NCBI RefSeq assembly: GCF_023715745.1
Contig: NZ_JAMBOV010000003.1
Span: 310,001-374,000, forward strand
DNA: 64,000 nucleotides
Source of the DNA: Microbacterium oleivorans
GTDB taxonomy: Bacteria > Actinomycetota > Actinomycetes > Actinomycetales > Microbacteriaceae
Direction of reading: 5' to 3'
The notes beneath the pieces were generated by a model. The model was not told the DNA's origin. It did not search any database and was given only the letters and a program-made list of their open reading frames with translations. The stretch's first letter is position 1. Each line of letters starts with the position of its first letter. Made by a program: the position numbers and the translations under genes. Below, piece by piece: positions 27,364 to 36,512 of this stretch.

Positions 27364-28215
27364 TCAGCGGACCTGCGTGACCTCGAACTGCATGCGCGGG
27401 TGGGCGTAGGCCTCCTGGGCCTCGATGAGCTGCAGCTCGCGCGAACCGGCGTCGTAGGTCTGCTGCAGCAGGTCGAAAACACTCGACGTCGTCCGCGCGA
27501 GGGCGTCGGCCGCGTCGCCGCTCCGGCGGAAGTGCGCCGTGAACAGTGCCGCTGTGACGTCGCCCGAGCCGTTCGCCTTCATCGGGATGTGGGGTGTGCG
27601 GACGATCCACGCACCGTCGTCGGTGACCGCGAGCATCTCGATCGTGCCCTCGGGACGGTCGGGTCGCTCGACGCTCGTGACGAGCACGGTCGACGGACCA
27701 ATGGCCCGGGCCGCATCCACCGACTCGAGGGTCGACGCGAGGTCGGAGGGCTCCGTGCCGGTGAGGAAACCGAGCTCGAACTGGTTCGGCGTGATGAGGT
27801 CCGCGGCGGGGACGACGCGCTCGCGGAGCAGGATCGGGATGGCGGGGGCCACGAAGCATCCGCTCTTCGCATTGCCCATCACGGGGTCGCACGCGTAGAT
27901 GGCGGAGGGGTTCGCGGCCTTCACACGCGCGACGGCGTCGAGGATGACGTCGCCGATCCCCTCGCCGCCCTGGTAGCCGGAGAGGACTGCGTCGATCTCG
28001 CCGAACGCGCCGCGTTCCTCGATCCCGGTGATGACATCGGCGACGTCCTGCGGGCTGATGAGCGGGCCGCGCCACGCGCCATACCCGGTGTGGTTCGAGA
28101 AGTTGACGGTGTAGACGGGGTACACCTCGACGCCGATGCGTTGCAGGGGGAACACGGCGGCGGAGTTCCCGACGTGCCCGTAGGCGACGGCGGACTGGAT
28201 GGAGAGGATCTTCAC
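27364..28215 (-). CDS. pdxY: Pyridoxal kinase
   Basis: 283-aa ribokinase-fold enzyme phosphorylating pyridoxal in the vitamin B6 salvage pathway. The N-terminus [25 protein letters not shown] and substrate loop FSNHTGYG match PdxY; CDPVMGNAKSGCFV (about 113-126) and the anion-hole/catalytic region PMKANGSGDVTAAL (about 222-235, Asp as base) are intact. ATG overlaps the stop of the MocR regulator (4 nt), so the two form one operon: regulator plus salvage enzyme, divergent from the de novo pdxST genes. Confidence 0.95.
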   Translation of the reverse strand: MKILSIQSAVAYGHVGNSAAVFPLQRIGVEVYPVYTVNFSNHTGYGAWRGPLISPQDVADVITGIEERGAFGEIDAVLSGYQGGEGIGDVILDAVARVKAANPSAIYACDPVMGNAKSGCFVAPAIPILLRERVVPAADLITPNQFELGFLTGTEPSDLASTLESVDAARAIGPSTVLVTSVERPDRPEGTIEMLAVTDDGAWIVRTPHIPMKANGSGDVTAALFTAHFRRSGDAADALARTTSSVFDLLQQTYDAGSRELQLIEAQEAYAHPRMQFEVTQVR

Positions 28216-29561
28216 GGGGCGGTGCTCGCTTCCGGTGAGGGCGCGATCGCTCGCGCCGAGGCGGCGACATCGGCGGCCAGGCGCGCGAGGTCGAGGTCGG
28301 ACAGGTCGTGGACGGTCAGCCGCAGCCGGTGGGTCGCGTCCTGATCGGCGAGGACGAACTCGTCTCCGGGACGGGCGAGCCAGCCGCGACGCATGAGCTG
28401 CTCCGCCACGGCGCGCGCCGGTGCGGGGAGGGGCACCCAGACGCTCAGCCCGTCACCGGCGGTCGTCGGCAGACCGACGCGCGACAATTCCGCCGCGAAG
28501 GCCTCGTTGCGCGACCGGTAGTGACGCGCGGCGTCCTGGACCCGCGTCAACACGGCGTCGTCGGAGACGAGCGTGAGCACGAGGCGCTGCAGCAGGTGGC
28601 TCACCCAGGTGGATCCGGGACTGAGCCGGCGGGCGAGGCGTTCCGCGGTCTCGGAGTCGCTCGCCGTGACGGCCAGGCACATGTCGGGACCGAGGAACTT
28701 CGACACGGATCGGATCAGGGCCCATCGATGGTGGCTCGGTCCGATGATCGAGTGGTACGGCTCCCTCGACAGCATGGAGAAGTGGTCGTCCTCGATCACC
28801 AGGACGTACGGATGCCGCTCGAGTACCGCGCGCAGCTCCGCCGCGCGCTCGGCGGTGAGGCTGACGCCGGTGGGATTCTGCGCGCGGGGTGTGCAGACGA
28901 TAGCGCGCACACCGGCCTCGAGCGCCGCACGGAGGCCCGCGACGGTCATCCCCTGCTCATCGACGGGGATGGGGACCGGCCGGTACCCGCCTATCCGCAC
29001 CGTGCGGAGCGCGGAAAGGAAGCAGGGGTCCTCGAGCCCGACGGCGTCGTCACGGGTCAACGCGTCGGCGAAGAGACGCTCGAGCGCGTCGACGGCGCCA
29101 CCGGTGATGGTGAGGCGAAGGTCGTCGCGTCCCGGGAGGTCCGTGCCGATCCAGTGCGACGCCCACGCGTAGAGATCCGGGTCGATCGTCGGCTCGCCGT
29201 AGAGCACCGGGCGTCCCGCGAGGCTCGACAGGGCGTGCGAGGGGTCCGGGATGAGCGTCGGATCCGGGTTGCCTGTTCCGATGTCGCGCAGGACCGTGTC
29301 GGCCGCGAAGCCCTCCTGCGCCGGATCGGATCGCGGCGAGACGCGCGTGCCGGCGCGCCCCGCGGTCTCGACCGCCCCTGCGGCCGCGAGCTGACGGTAG
29401 GCGGCGACGACCGTGTTGCGGTTGACGCCGACGATCTCGGCGAGCGCGCGGACGGAGGGGAGTGCGGCCCCGGGTGCGAGATCACCCCGGTCGATGAGGG
29501 CGCGGATGCTGTCGGCGATCTCCGCAGCGGTCTCGCCGCCGATCGGGACACCGTCTGCCAT
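28212..29561 (-). CDS. MocR-family transcription regulator (GntR wHTH plus aminotransferase fold)
   Basis: 449-aa protein with a winged helix-turn-helix (about residues 8-75; [26 protein letters not shown]) fused to a fold-type I PLP domain. PLP-site features are [10 protein letters not shown] (about 224-233), [10 protein letters not shown] (about 255) and RSVSKFLGP with the Schiff-base Lys (about 289). Such proteins (PdxR) sense PLP and activate pdxST in other Gram-positives. Its position, divergent from pdxS with 40 bp between and coupled to pdxY, makes a PdxR/PtsJ-type role very likely. The ATG follows TAGACT and 7 nt, so it is probably leaderless. Confidence 0.92.
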   Translation of the reverse strand: MADGVPIGGETAAEIADSIRALIDRGDLAPGAALPSVRALAEIVGVNRNTVVAAYRQLAAAGAVETAGRAGTRVSPRSDPAQEGFAADTVLRDIGTGNPDPTLIPDPSHALSSLAGRPVLYGEPTIDPDLYAWASHWIGTDLPGRDDLRLTITGGAVDALERLFADALTRDDAVGLEDPCFLSALRTVRIGGYRPVPIPVDEQGMTVAGLRAALEAGVRAIVCTPRAQNPTGVSLTAERAAELRAVLERHPYVLVIEDDHFSMLSREPYHSIIGPSHHRWALIRSVSKFLGPDMCLAVTASDSETAERLARRLSPGSTWVSHLLQRLVLTLVSDDAVLTRVQDAARHYRSRNEAFAAELSRVGLPTTAGDGLSVWVPLPAPARAVAEQLMRRGWLARPGDEFVLADQDATHRLRLTVHDLSDLDLARLAADVAASARAIAPSPEASTAP

Positions 29562-29567
29562 AGGGAC

Positions 29568-29594
29568 GAGTCTATGTCCGAGTCATGGTAACTT
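29568..29594. promoter_or_regulatory. Divergent pdxS / mocR promoter region
   Basis: Plus-strand TAACTT (29589-29594) lies 7 nt before the pdxS ATG; minus-strand TAGACT (29569-29574) lies 7 nt before the regulator ATG. Two GAGTC copies 12 nt apart (29568-29572 and 29580-29584) could be part of the MocR operator. All fit in 40 bp, so regulator binding would affect both directions. Confidence 0.5.
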
Positions 29595-29601
29595 TTGGCC
29601 T

Positions 29602-30492
29602 ATGCCAACGAACACGACGGGGACCGCACGCGTCAAGCGCGGCCTCGCAGAGATGCTCAAGGGCGGCGTCATCATGGACGTCGTCACCGCCGATCAGGCG
29701 AAGATCGCGGAGGACGCCGGCGCCGTCGCCGTCATGGCGCTCGAGCGCGTGCCGGCCGACATCCGAGCCCAGGGCGGTGTCGCGCGCATGAGCGACCCCG
29801 ACCTCATCGACGACATCATCGCCTCGGTCTCGATCCCCGTGATGGCGAAGGCGCGCATCGGGCATTTCGTCGAGGCCCAGGTGCTGCAGGAGCTCGGGGT
29901 GGACTACATCGACGAGTCCGAAGTGCTCTCGCCCGCTGATTACGTGAACCACATCGACAAGTGGGGCTTCACGGTTCCGTTCGTCTGCGGCGCGACCAAC
30001 CTCGGTGAGGCCCTGCGACGCATCACCGAGGGCGCTGCGATGATCCGCTCCAAGGGCGAAGCGGGCACGGGTGACGTCTCGGAGGCGATGAAGCACATCC
30101 GCAAGATCCGCGGCGAGATCGCCGCCCTCGCGGCCCTGCCCAAGGACGAGCTGTTCGTCGCGGCCAAGGAGCTGCAGGCGCCGTATGAGCTCGTGGCCGA
30201 GGTCGCGGAGACGGGCGCCCTGCCCGTCGTCCTCTTCGTCGCCGGCGGTGTGGCGACGCCCGCGGATGCCGCCATGATGATGCAGCTCGGCGCCGACGGG
30301 GTGTTCGTGGGCTCCGGCATCTTCAAGAGCGGCAATCCTGCGGAGCGGGCAGCCGCGATCGTGAAGGCGACGACGTTCTACGACGACCCGAAGGTGGTCG
30401 CGGACGTGTCGCGCGGGCTGGGTGAGGCGATGGTCGGGATCAACGTGTCCGACCTGGCCGCGCCCCACCGCCTCGCCGAGCGGGGCTGGTGA
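29602..30492 (+). CDS. pdxS: Pyridoxal 5'-phosphate synthase, PdxS subunit
   Basis: Forms PLP from ribose 5-phosphate, glyceraldehyde 3-phosphate and ammonia supplied by PdxT. The 296-aa protein is one (beta/alpha)8 barrel of highly conserved sequence: GGVIMDVV with the catalytic Asp, [27 protein letters not shown] with the catalytic Lys, DYIDESEVL, and [10 protein letters not shown] phosphate loop. ATG chosen at 29602 (family N-terminus, -10 box 7 nt upstream); frames upstream are shadow of the regulator. Overlaps pdxT by 4 nt (GTGA). Confidence 0.98.
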   Translation: MPTNTTGTARVKRGLAEMLKGGVIMDVVTADQAKIAEDAGAVAVMALERVPADIRAQGGVARMSDPDLIDDIIASVSIPVMAKARIGHFVEAQVLQELGVDYIDESEVLSPADYVNHIDKWGFTVPFVCGATNLGEALRRITEGAAMIRSKGEAGTGDVSEAMKHIRKIRGEIAALAALPKDELFVAAKELQAPYELVAEVAETGALPVVLFVAGGVATPADAAMMMQLGADGVFVGSGIFKSGNPAERAAAIVKATTFYDDPKVVADVSRGLGEAMVGINVSDLAAPHRLAERGW

Positions 30493-31079
30493 CCGCGCCG
30501 CGCGTCGGCGTCCTCGCGCTTCAGGGCGACGTGCGGGAGCACACCCGCGTGCTCAGGGGGCTCGGCGCCGACGTCGTCCCGATCCGTCGGCCGGAGGAGC
30601 TCGCTCTGGTCGAGGGGGTCGTGCTCCCCGGCGGCGAGTCGAGCGTGATCGACAAGCTCTCACGGGCCTTCGGCATGCGTGAGCCGTTGATATCCGCGAT
30701 CGATGCAGGGATGCCGGTGCTCGGCACGTGTGCCGGCCTCATCCTCCTCGCCGACCGACTCGTCGACGGGATCGAGGGGCAGCAGACGTTCGGCGGTCTG
30801 GATGTGACGGTGCGCCGGAATGCCTTCGGTGGTCAGGTCGAGTCGTTCGAGACGGAGCTGGACGTGCCGTCGATCGGCGAGCCGACGGTGCGCGCGACCT
30901 TCATCCGGGCCCCCGTGGTGGAAGACGTCGGACCTGCCGCGGAGGCGATCGCCACCCTGTCGGACGGGCGGGTCGTCGGCGCCCGACAGGGCGCGGTCAT
31001 CGGTCTGTCCTTCCACCCGGAACTCGACGCCGAGACGCGTTTCCACGAGATGTTCCTGGCGAGCATCCGTGACGCGTAG
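30489..31079 (+). CDS. pdxT: Pyridoxal 5'-phosphate synthase, glutaminase subunit PdxT
   Basis: 196-aa class I glutamine amidotransferase that feeds ammonia to PdxS. The oxyanion block [12 protein letters not shown] (about 46-57), the nucleophile Cys in [11 protein letters not shown] (about 78) and the His-Glu pair in SFHPELD (about 175-181) are all present. GTG start overlapping the pdxS stop, so the two subunits are co-translated. Confidence 0.97.
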   Translation: MTAPRVGVLALQGDVREHTRVLRGLGADVVPIRRPEELALVEGVVLPGGESSVIDKLSRAFGMREPLISAIDAGMPVLGTCAGLILLADRLVDGIEGQQTFGGLDVTVRRNAFGGQVESFETELDVPSIGEPTVRATFIRAPVVEDVGPAAEAIATLSDGRVVGARQGAVIGLSFHPELDAETRFHEMFLASIRDA

Positions 31080-31101
31080 CGGCCCTCCGTCGGCGCGGTC
31101 G

Positions 31102-31107
31102 TAGACT
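31102..31107 (+). promoter_or_regulatory. -10 box of yebC
   Basis: TAGACT about 30 nt before the GTG of yebC, leaving a short leader that contains the GAGAGGAG ribosome-binding site; unlike many neighbours this start is not leaderless. Confidence 0.45.
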
Positions 31108-31137
31108 GGCACCTGCGCTTTTTCCGAGAGGAGTCCC

Positions 31138-31902
31138 GTGAGCGGACATTCCAAGTGGGCCACCACGAAGCACAAGAAGGCCGTCATCGACGCCCGCCGT
31201 GCGAAGTCGTGGGCGAAGCTCATCAAGAACATCGAGGTCGCCGCCAAGCTGGGCGGGGCCGACCTGCAGGGCAACCCCACCCTGTTCGACGCCGTCCTGA
31301 AGGCGAAGAAGACGTCGGTCCCGAAGGACAACATCGACCGCGCGATCAAGCGCGGTGCAGGCATCGGCGGCGAGTCGGTCGAGTACACCTCGATCATGTA
31401 CGAGGCCTACGGGCCCAACGGCGTGGCGCTCATGGTGGAGTGTCTGACCGACAACAAGAACCGAGCCGCTGCGGAGGTCCGCACCGCGCTGACCCGCAAC
31501 GGCGGCACGCTCGCCGATCCCGGCTCCGTCGCCTACAACTTCACGCGCAAGGGCGTCATCGTCGTCGCCGGCGAGGGGACGACCGAGGACGACCTCATGA
31601 TGGCGGCACTCGAGGCCGGCGCCGAGGAGATCGAGCCGCGCGCCGAAGGCTTCGAGGTCGTGACCGAGGCATCCGACCTCGTCTCGGTGCGCACCGCGCT
31701 GACCGACGCCGGCATCGAATACGACTCGGCCGACGTCGAGTTCGTCCCGAACCTCAAGGTCGAGATCGACGCCGAGACCGCGCGCAAGATCTTCCGCCTC
31801 ATCGACGCACTCGAGGACAGCGACGACGTGCAGAACGTGTACGCCAACTTCGACCTCACGCCGGAGGTCCAGGCCGAGCTCGAGACCGACGACGAGGACT
31901 GA
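31138..31902 (+). CDS. YebC/PmpR-family protein (TACO1)
   Basis: 254-aa protein with the family N-terminus [29 protein letters not shown] and acidic C-terminal tail. Long described as a transcription factor; recent work places YebC-type proteins on the ribosome to help translation of proline stretches. Both roles are family knowledge, neither is shown here. GTG start with GAGAGGAG 6-13 nt upstream. It precedes ruvC, as in most bacteria. Confidence 0.95.
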   Translation: MSGHSKWATTKHKKAVIDARRAKSWAKLIKNIEVAAKLGGADLQGNPTLFDAVLKAKKTSVPKDNIDRAIKRGAGIGGESVEYTSIMYEAYGPNGVALMVECLTDNKNRAAAEVRTALTRNGGTLADPGSVAYNFTRKGVIVVAGEGTTEDDLMMAALEAGAEEIEPRAEGFEVVTEASDLVSVRTALTDAGIEYDSADVEFVPNLKVEIDAETARKIFRLIDALEDSDDVQNVYANFDLTPEVQAELETDDED

Positions 31903-31943
31903 CGACACAGGCGCGCCGACGAGCGGATGCCGCACCTCCCGCC

Positions 31944-31949
31944 TAGCGT
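31944..31949 (+). promoter_or_regulatory. -10 box of ruvC, leaderless layout
   Basis: TAGCGT, 6 nt (GGGGGA), GTG of ruvC. The G-rich spacer could also act as a ribosome-binding site if transcription starts further upstream. Confidence 0.4.
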
Positions 31950-31955
31950 GGGGGA

Positions 31956-32519
31956 GTGGCATCCGCTCTTCGCGTCCTCGGGGTCGACCCGGGACTCACC
32001 CGCTGCGGCGTGGGGGTCGTCGACGTGCGCGCCGACCGGTCCGCGTCGCTGGTGCACGTCGGTGTCGTGCGGTCCTCCCCGGATGCGCCGATCGAGCAGC
32101 GGCTGGCGAGCATCGCGGCGGGCATCCGCTCGGTCATCGCCGAGCACGGTCCCGACGTGCTCGCGGTCGAGCGCGTCTTCGCCCAGCAGAACCGCAGCAC
32201 TGTGATGGGCACGGCGCAGGCCAGCGGCATCGCCCTGTTGCTCGCAGCCGAACACGGCCTGCCTGCCGCGACCCACACACCCTCGGAGGTCAAGGCGGCG
32301 ATCACGGGCTACGGCAACGCCGAGAAGCTCCAGGTGCAGACGATGGTGGCACGCGTGCTCCGGCTCGACGCTCTGCCGCAGCCGGCGGATGCCGCCGACG
32401 CCCTCGCGCTCGCCCTGTGCCACGCCTGGCGACGCGGCGCGTCCGCCGCGCCCGCGACAGCGACCCTCACTCCGGCCCAGCGGGCGTGGGCCGCCGCCGA
32501 GAAGGCGTCGCGTCGCTGA
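31956..32519 (+). CDS. ruvC: Holliday junction resolvase RuvC
   Basis: 187-aa endonuclease that cuts Holliday junctions with the RuvAB motor. Four acidic active-site residues are visible: Asp in [11 protein letters not shown] (about 11), Glu in LAVERVF (about 72), and two Asp in [15 protein letters not shown] (about 145-148). A 15-20-residue Ala-rich tail follows the fold. GTG start. It has its own promoter and no LexA-like box, unlike ruvAB. Confidence 0.97.
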   Translation: MASALRVLGVDPGLTRCGVGVVDVRADRSASLVHVGVVRSSPDAPIEQRLASIAAGIRSVIAEHGPDVLAVERVFAQQNRSTVMGTAQASGIALLLAAEHGLPAATHTPSEVKAAITGYGNAEKLQVQTMVARVLRLDALPQPADAADALALALCHAWRRGASAAPATATLTPAQRAWAAAEKASRR

Positions 32520-32559
32520 GGGCGGACGCGGCGGGGGTCCTCCGTGTCGGGTGTGTCGC

Positions 32560-32590
32560 TCGAACATAGGTCCGAACGCTCGTCTAGGCT
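32560..32590 (+). promoter_or_regulatory. LexA-like SOS box and -10 box of ruvAB
   Basis: 32560-32575 reads TCGAACATAGGTCCGA, one base away from the actinobacterial LexA palindrome TCGAAC-N4-GTTCGA. It covers the -35 position of a promoter whose -10 TAGGCT (32585-32590) lies 6 nt before the ruvA ATG. Confidence 0.65.
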
Positions 32591-32596
32591 CGACCC

Positions 32597-33208
32597 ATGA
32601 TCTCCTCGCTGCGCGGCCGTGTGCTGCACCTCGAACCGGACTCGGTCGTCATCGACGTGCACGGGGTCGGGTACTCGGTCGCCGTAACGGCGCAGCACGC
32701 GCGTCAGCTCCACCTCGGTGACGAGGTCTTCGTCCACACCTCGATGATCGTCCGTGAGGACGCCATGCTGCTGTTCGGGTTCGAGGACCGATCCGAGCTC
32801 GACGTGTTCGGGCACCTGCTGAGCGTGTCCGGGGTGGGTCCCAAGTCCGCGCTCGGCGTGCTCTCGGCGCTCACGGTCGATCAGATCGCCGGCGCGGTCG
32901 CCGACGAGGACGACGCTCCCTTCCGTCGTGTCTCGGGTATCGGCCCGAAGACCGCGAAGCTGATCGTCGTGCAACTCGCGGGCAAGCTCACGGCGCCGAC
33001 CCGCACGACGCCGGGCGCGCCCGCGGCTCCGGGACTCGGCGTCCAGCTCACCGCCGCGCTCGTCGCCCTCGGATGGAGCGAGCGCGTCGCGAGCGAGACT
33101 GCGGAGAACGTGCTGTCGGAGGCGCCGGGGGGTGCCTCCGTGCCGGCGCTGTTGAAGCTGGCGCTCGCCCACCTCGGCCCGGCGCGGGCGGAGCGCACCG
33201 GTGTCTGA
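32597..33208 (+). CDS. ruvA: Holliday junction DNA helicase subunit RuvA
   Basis: 203-aa junction-binding subunit. An OB-fold N-terminal domain (about 1-62) is followed by tandem helix-hairpin-helix motifs ([16 protein letters not shown] about 75-90; [16 protein letters not shown] about 110-125), an Ala/Pro linker and the C-terminal RuvB-binding domain (about 155-203). The ATG is 6 nt after TAGGCT, probably leaderless. Overlaps ruvB by 8 nt. An SOS box lies upstream. Confidence 0.97.
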   Translation: MISSLRGRVLHLEPDSVVIDVHGVGYSVAVTAQHARQLHLGDEVFVHTSMIVREDAMLLFGFEDRSELDVFGHLLSVSGVGPKSALGVLSALTVDQIAGAVADEDDAPFRRVSGIGPKTAKLIVVQLAGKLTAPTRTTPGAPAAPGLGVQLTAALVALGWSERVASETAENVLSEAPGGASVPALLKLALAHLGPARAERTGV

Positions 33209-34232
33209 CGCCCGCGACCAGCGTCTGCCCGAGGACGAGACCGAGCTCGCCGTCGAAGGCGCGCTGCGCCCCGGATCGCTCGCCGAGTTCATCGGCCAGA
33301 TGAAGGTGCGCGGACAGCTCCAGTTGCTGCTGGACGCCGCTCGCATCCAGCAGCGGCCCGCGGACCACATCCTGCTCTCCGGGCCTCCGGGTCTCGGCAA
33401 GACCACCCTCGCCATGATCGTCGCGCACGAGAGCGAGCGTCCGTTGCGGATGTCGAGCGGTCCGGCGATCCAGCACGCGGGCGACCTCGCGGCTCTTCTG
33501 TCGAGCCTGGTGCCCGGCGAGGTGCTCTTCATCGACGAGATCCACCGCATGGCGCGATCGGCCGAGGAGATGCTGTACCTCGCGATGGAGGACTTCCGCG
33601 TCGACATCATGGTCGGCAAGGGAGCCGGGGCCACCAGCATCCCGCTCGATCTCGCACCGTTCACGCTCGTCGGTGCCACGACGCGGTCGGGGCTGCTGCC
33701 GAACCCCCTGCGCGACCGCTTCGGATTCACCGCCCACCTCGAGTACTACGAGCCGATCGAACTCGAGCAGGTCATCGCCCGTTCAGCGGTGATGCTCGAT
33801 GTCGATCTGCCGGCGGCATCCCGTGCGGAGATCGCGCGCCGGTCGCGGGGCACACCGCGCATCGCGAACCGGCTGCTCCGCCGGGTGCGCGACTACGTCG
33901 TCGTGCACGGGGGGTCGTCGACCCAGGCGACCACGACGGACGTGTCAGCGGCGCTCGACCTCTACGACGTCGACGACCTGGGGCTGGACCGACTCGACCG
34001 CGCCGTCCTCGACGCGTTGGTCCGACGCTTCCGCGGCGGTCCCGTCGGGCTCAACACCCTCGCGGTCACGGTGGGGGAGGAGGCCGACACGATCGAGTCC
34101 GTCGTCGAGCCCTACCTCGTCCGCATCGGGTTCATGGGGCGCACGCCCCGTGGTCGGGTCGCGACCCCCGAGGCCTACGCTCACCTGGGCATCCCCCGCC
34201 ACGACGGGGCGCTGACCCTCGATGACCTATAA
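33201..34232 (+). CDS. ruvB: Holliday junction branch-migration ATPase RuvB
   Basis: 343-aa AAA+ motor. Walker A is [12 protein letters not shown] (about 55-66), Walker B FIDEIHRM (about 110-117), sensor 1 [11 protein letters not shown] (about 154), arginine finger in PLRDRFGF (about 168-175), and a winged-helix C-terminus [20 protein letters not shown] start overlapping ruvA; SOS-controlled together with it. A perfect TATAAT for the next gene overlaps its stop codon. Confidence 0.97.
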   Translation: MSDARDQRLPEDETELAVEGALRPGSLAEFIGQMKVRGQLQLLLDAARIQQRPADHILLSGPPGLGKTTLAMIVAHESERPLRMSSGPAIQHAGDLAALLSSLVPGEVLFIDEIHRMARSAEEMLYLAMEDFRVDIMVGKGAGATSIPLDLAPFTLVGATTRSGLLPNPLRDRFGFTAHLEYYEPIELEQVIARSAVMLDVDLPAASRAEIARRSRGTPRIANRLLRRVRDYVVVHGGSSTQATTTDVSAALDLYDVDDLGLDRLDRAVLDALVRRFRGGPVGLNTLAVTVGEEADTIESVVEPYLVRIGFMGRTPRGRVATPEAYAHLGIPRHDGALTLDDL

Positions 34233-34233
34233 T
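34228..34233 (+). promoter_or_regulatory. -10 box of yajC-secDF
   Basis: TATAAT, a perfect consensus hexamer overlapping the ruvB stop. The leader of about 69 nt holds a 7-bp hairpin (34263-34280) before the yajC ATG. Confidence 0.55.
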
Positions 34234-34308
34234 CGCTGAAGGCTTCGGCCTCCCACCCTCTTCGCCGCATCGCTGCGGCGTGCCCACCCGAAAGGCGGAC
34301 ACCCGTTC

Positions 34309-34758
34309 ATGTTGCTTCTCTCCCAGCAGAACACCACGCAGGCAACCGGAGGCAACTTCTTCACGGACTACGGCCTGCTCATCCTGCTGGCAGGTCTGCT
34401 CGTCTTCATGTTCATCAGCTCGCGTCGTCGCACGAAGCGGATGAAGGAGGAGCAGGAGAAGAAGGCCCTGCAGATGGTGCCCGGCGTGAAGGTCCTTCTT
34501 CAGGGCGGTCTCTACGGCACGATCGTCGAGTACGACCCGACCGACCTCTCCAAGCCCGCCCACGTCGAGCTCGCCCCGGGAACGGTCGTCGAGGTCCACA
34601 GCCAGGCGATCCTGCGCGCCGTCGAAGAAGAGGAGCCGGAGGTCGATGAGACCGAGCAGGTTCCCGGCGACGACGTGATCGTCTCGCGCGACGAGACCGA
34701 TGCGGAGATCCGTCCCGTCGACGGTACGCCCGACGCGGACGACAAGCCCAAGGCCTGA
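34309..34758 (+). CDS. yajC: Preprotein translocase subunit YajC
   Basis: 149-aa protein with one membrane helix (about 22-40, LLILLAGLLVFMFISSRRR) and a cytoplasmic domain carrying the family block MVPGVKVLLQGGLYGTIVE. The C-terminal 45 residues are highly acidic, an actinobacterial extension. Works with SecDF. AAAGG lies about 15 nt before the ATG. Confidence 0.93.
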   Translation: MLLLSQQNTTQATGGNFFTDYGLLILLAGLLVFMFISSRRRTKRMKEEQEKKALQMVPGVKVLLQGGLYGTIVEYDPTDLSKPAHVELAPGTVVEVHSQAILRAVEEEEPEVDETEQVPGDDVIVSRDETDAEIRPVDGTPDADDKPKA

Positions 34759-34796
34759 CCTCCCCGCTCCGGCGGCCCCTCACGAAAGTTCCCTCC

Positions 34797-36512
34797 GTGG
34801 CTTCATCCACTCCCGTCCGCCGCGCGTGGCGCGCTCTGATCGGACTCCTGGCCCTCACGGCCGTCCTCTTCGGCGTGAACGCCGCCGGCGTGTACCTCTT
34901 CGAGCGGAGTTCCTGGGTCCCGGAACTGGCGCTCGATCTGCAGGGCGGCACGCAGATCATCCTCCAGGCGCAGACGGAGGACGGCGCACAGCCCACCGCC
35001 GATCAGATGCAGCAGGCCGTCTCGATCATCCGTCAGCGAGTGGATGCCTCTGGTGTCGGCGAGACCGACATCACCACGCAGGCGGGCAACCAGATCGTGG
35101 TGCAGCTCCCGGGCATCGCGGATGAGGAGACGCGCGACCGGATCGGCCGGTCGGCGCAGATGCAGCTGCGCGCCGTGCTGTACACGGCCGCCCCGAGCAA
35201 CACCTTCGTGGGCGAGGACGGCAACGAGACGCCGTATCCGACCCCGGGCCCCTCACTGAACGCGACACCCACACCGTCGCCGACCGATGGCAGCGACCTG
35301 TCCTGGGCGACCGAAGAGGTCCAGGCCGAGTTCCTCGCATACGACTGTGCGAATCCCGCGAACGACCCTGCGCAGCAGCCGGCCGGCGAGCCGCTCATCA
35401 CGTGTGACGCCGACGGTTCGGCGAAGTACCTCCTGGGCCCCGTCGAGCTGGATGGGTCAGCGATCTCCGACGCGACGAACGGTCTGAACTCGCAGAACGG
35501 TCAGTGGGCCGTCAACATCGTCTTCGACAGCGCCGGGACCGAGACCTTCGGCGAGATCAGCCAGCGCCTGTTCAACCTGCAGTCGCCCCAGAACCAGTTC
35601 GCCTTCGTGCTCGACGGCGAGGTCATCTCCGCTCCCTCGATGAACGCCGTCATCACCGACGGCAAGCCGCAGATCACCGGCAACTTCGATCAGGACACGT
35701 CGAAGACGCTCGCCGACCAGCTCAAGTACGGTGCCCTTCCGCTGAGCTTCGAGGTCCAGAGCAGCAACGCGATCTCCGCCACTCTGGGTTCACAGCAGCT
35801 GCTCATCGGTCTCGTCGCGGGCCTCATCGGTCTCGCGCTCGTCGCCGTGTACTCGCTCGTCGTCTATCGCGCGCTCGGTTCCGTCATCATCGCGTCGCTC
35901 GCGGTGATGGGCATCCTCACGTACATCACGCTCTGCATCCTCGCGTGGCGGATGGGCTTCCGGCTGTCCCTCGCGGGTGTGGCGGGCCTCATCGTGACGA
36001 TCGGCTTCACCGCCGACTCGTTCATCGTCTACTTCGAGCGCATCCGCGACGAGCTCCGCGATGGCAAGTCGATCACGAGCGCCGTCGAGGACGGGTGGGC
36101 GCGGGCGAAGCGGACCATCTACATCTCCAAGTCCATCAACATCCTCGCCGCCGTCGTGCTCTACATCCTCGCCGACGCGACGGTGAAGGGCTTCGCGTTC
36201 ACGCTGGGTCTCACGACCGTGATCGACGTGCTCATCTTCGTGCTCTTCACGCACCCGGTCCTGCAGCTGCTGGCCCGGACGAAGTTCTTCGGCGGCGGGC
36301 ACAAGCTGTCCGGGCTCGACCCGACCGCTCTCGGCGCGGTGTACCGCGGTCGTGCGCAGTTCCGCGCACCGGTCGCCGCCGGCGGCAAGTCGCAGGCCGA
36401 GAAGCGCTCCTCGCGATCGCGGAGCGAGGCGGTGCGCCGTCAGACGATCGCCGAGCGCAAGCTCGCGCAACAGAGCGGCGATACCCGCTCGGCAGGGGAG
36501 GGGGACGACTGA
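34797..36512 (+). CDS. secD: Protein translocase subunit SecD
   Basis: 571-aa RND-type membrane protein that uses the proton gradient to pull proteins out of the SecYEG channel. TM1 is at about 12-35, followed by the signature LALDLQGGTQIILQA (about 41-55), a large periplasmic P1 domain with a Pro/Thr/Ser-rich insert near 145-165, and five C-terminal helices from about 335 including GFTADSFIVYFERIRDE. GTG start. A basic cytoplasmic tail of about 60 residues ends the protein. Its stop overlaps the secF start (TGATG). Confidence 0.96.
   Translation: MASSTPVRRAWRALIGLLALTAVLFGVNAAGVYLFERSSWVPELALDLQGGTQIILQAQTEDGAQPTADQMQQAVSIIRQRVDASGVGETDITTQAGNQIVVQLPGIADEETRDRIGRSAQMQLRAVLYTAAPSNTFVGEDGNETPYPTPGPSLNATPTPSPTDGSDLSWATEEVQAEFLAYDCANPANDPAQQPAGEPLITCDADGSAKYLLGPVELDGSAISDATNGLNSQNGQWAVNIVFDSAGTETFGEISQRLFNLQSPQNQFAFVLDGEVISAPSMNAVITDGKPQITGNFDQDTSKTLADQLKYGALPLSFEVQSSNAISATLGSQQLLIGLVAGLIGLALVAVYSLVVYRALGSVIIASLAVMGILTYITLCILAWRMGFRLSLAGVAGLIVTIGFTADSFIVYFERIRDELRDGKSITSAVEDGWARAKRTIYISKSINILAAVVLYILADATVKGFAFTLGLTTVIDVLIFVLFTHPVLQLLARTKFFGGGHKLSGLDPTALGAVYRGRAQFRAPVAAGGKSQAEKRSSRSRSEAVRRQTIAERKLAQQSGDTRSAGEGDD

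Noticed and set aside
34263..34280. Hairpin CGCCGCA/TGCGGCG before yajC as a terminator
   Set aside because: No U tract, and it lies inside the leader downstream of a perfect -10 box; it is more likely leader structure.
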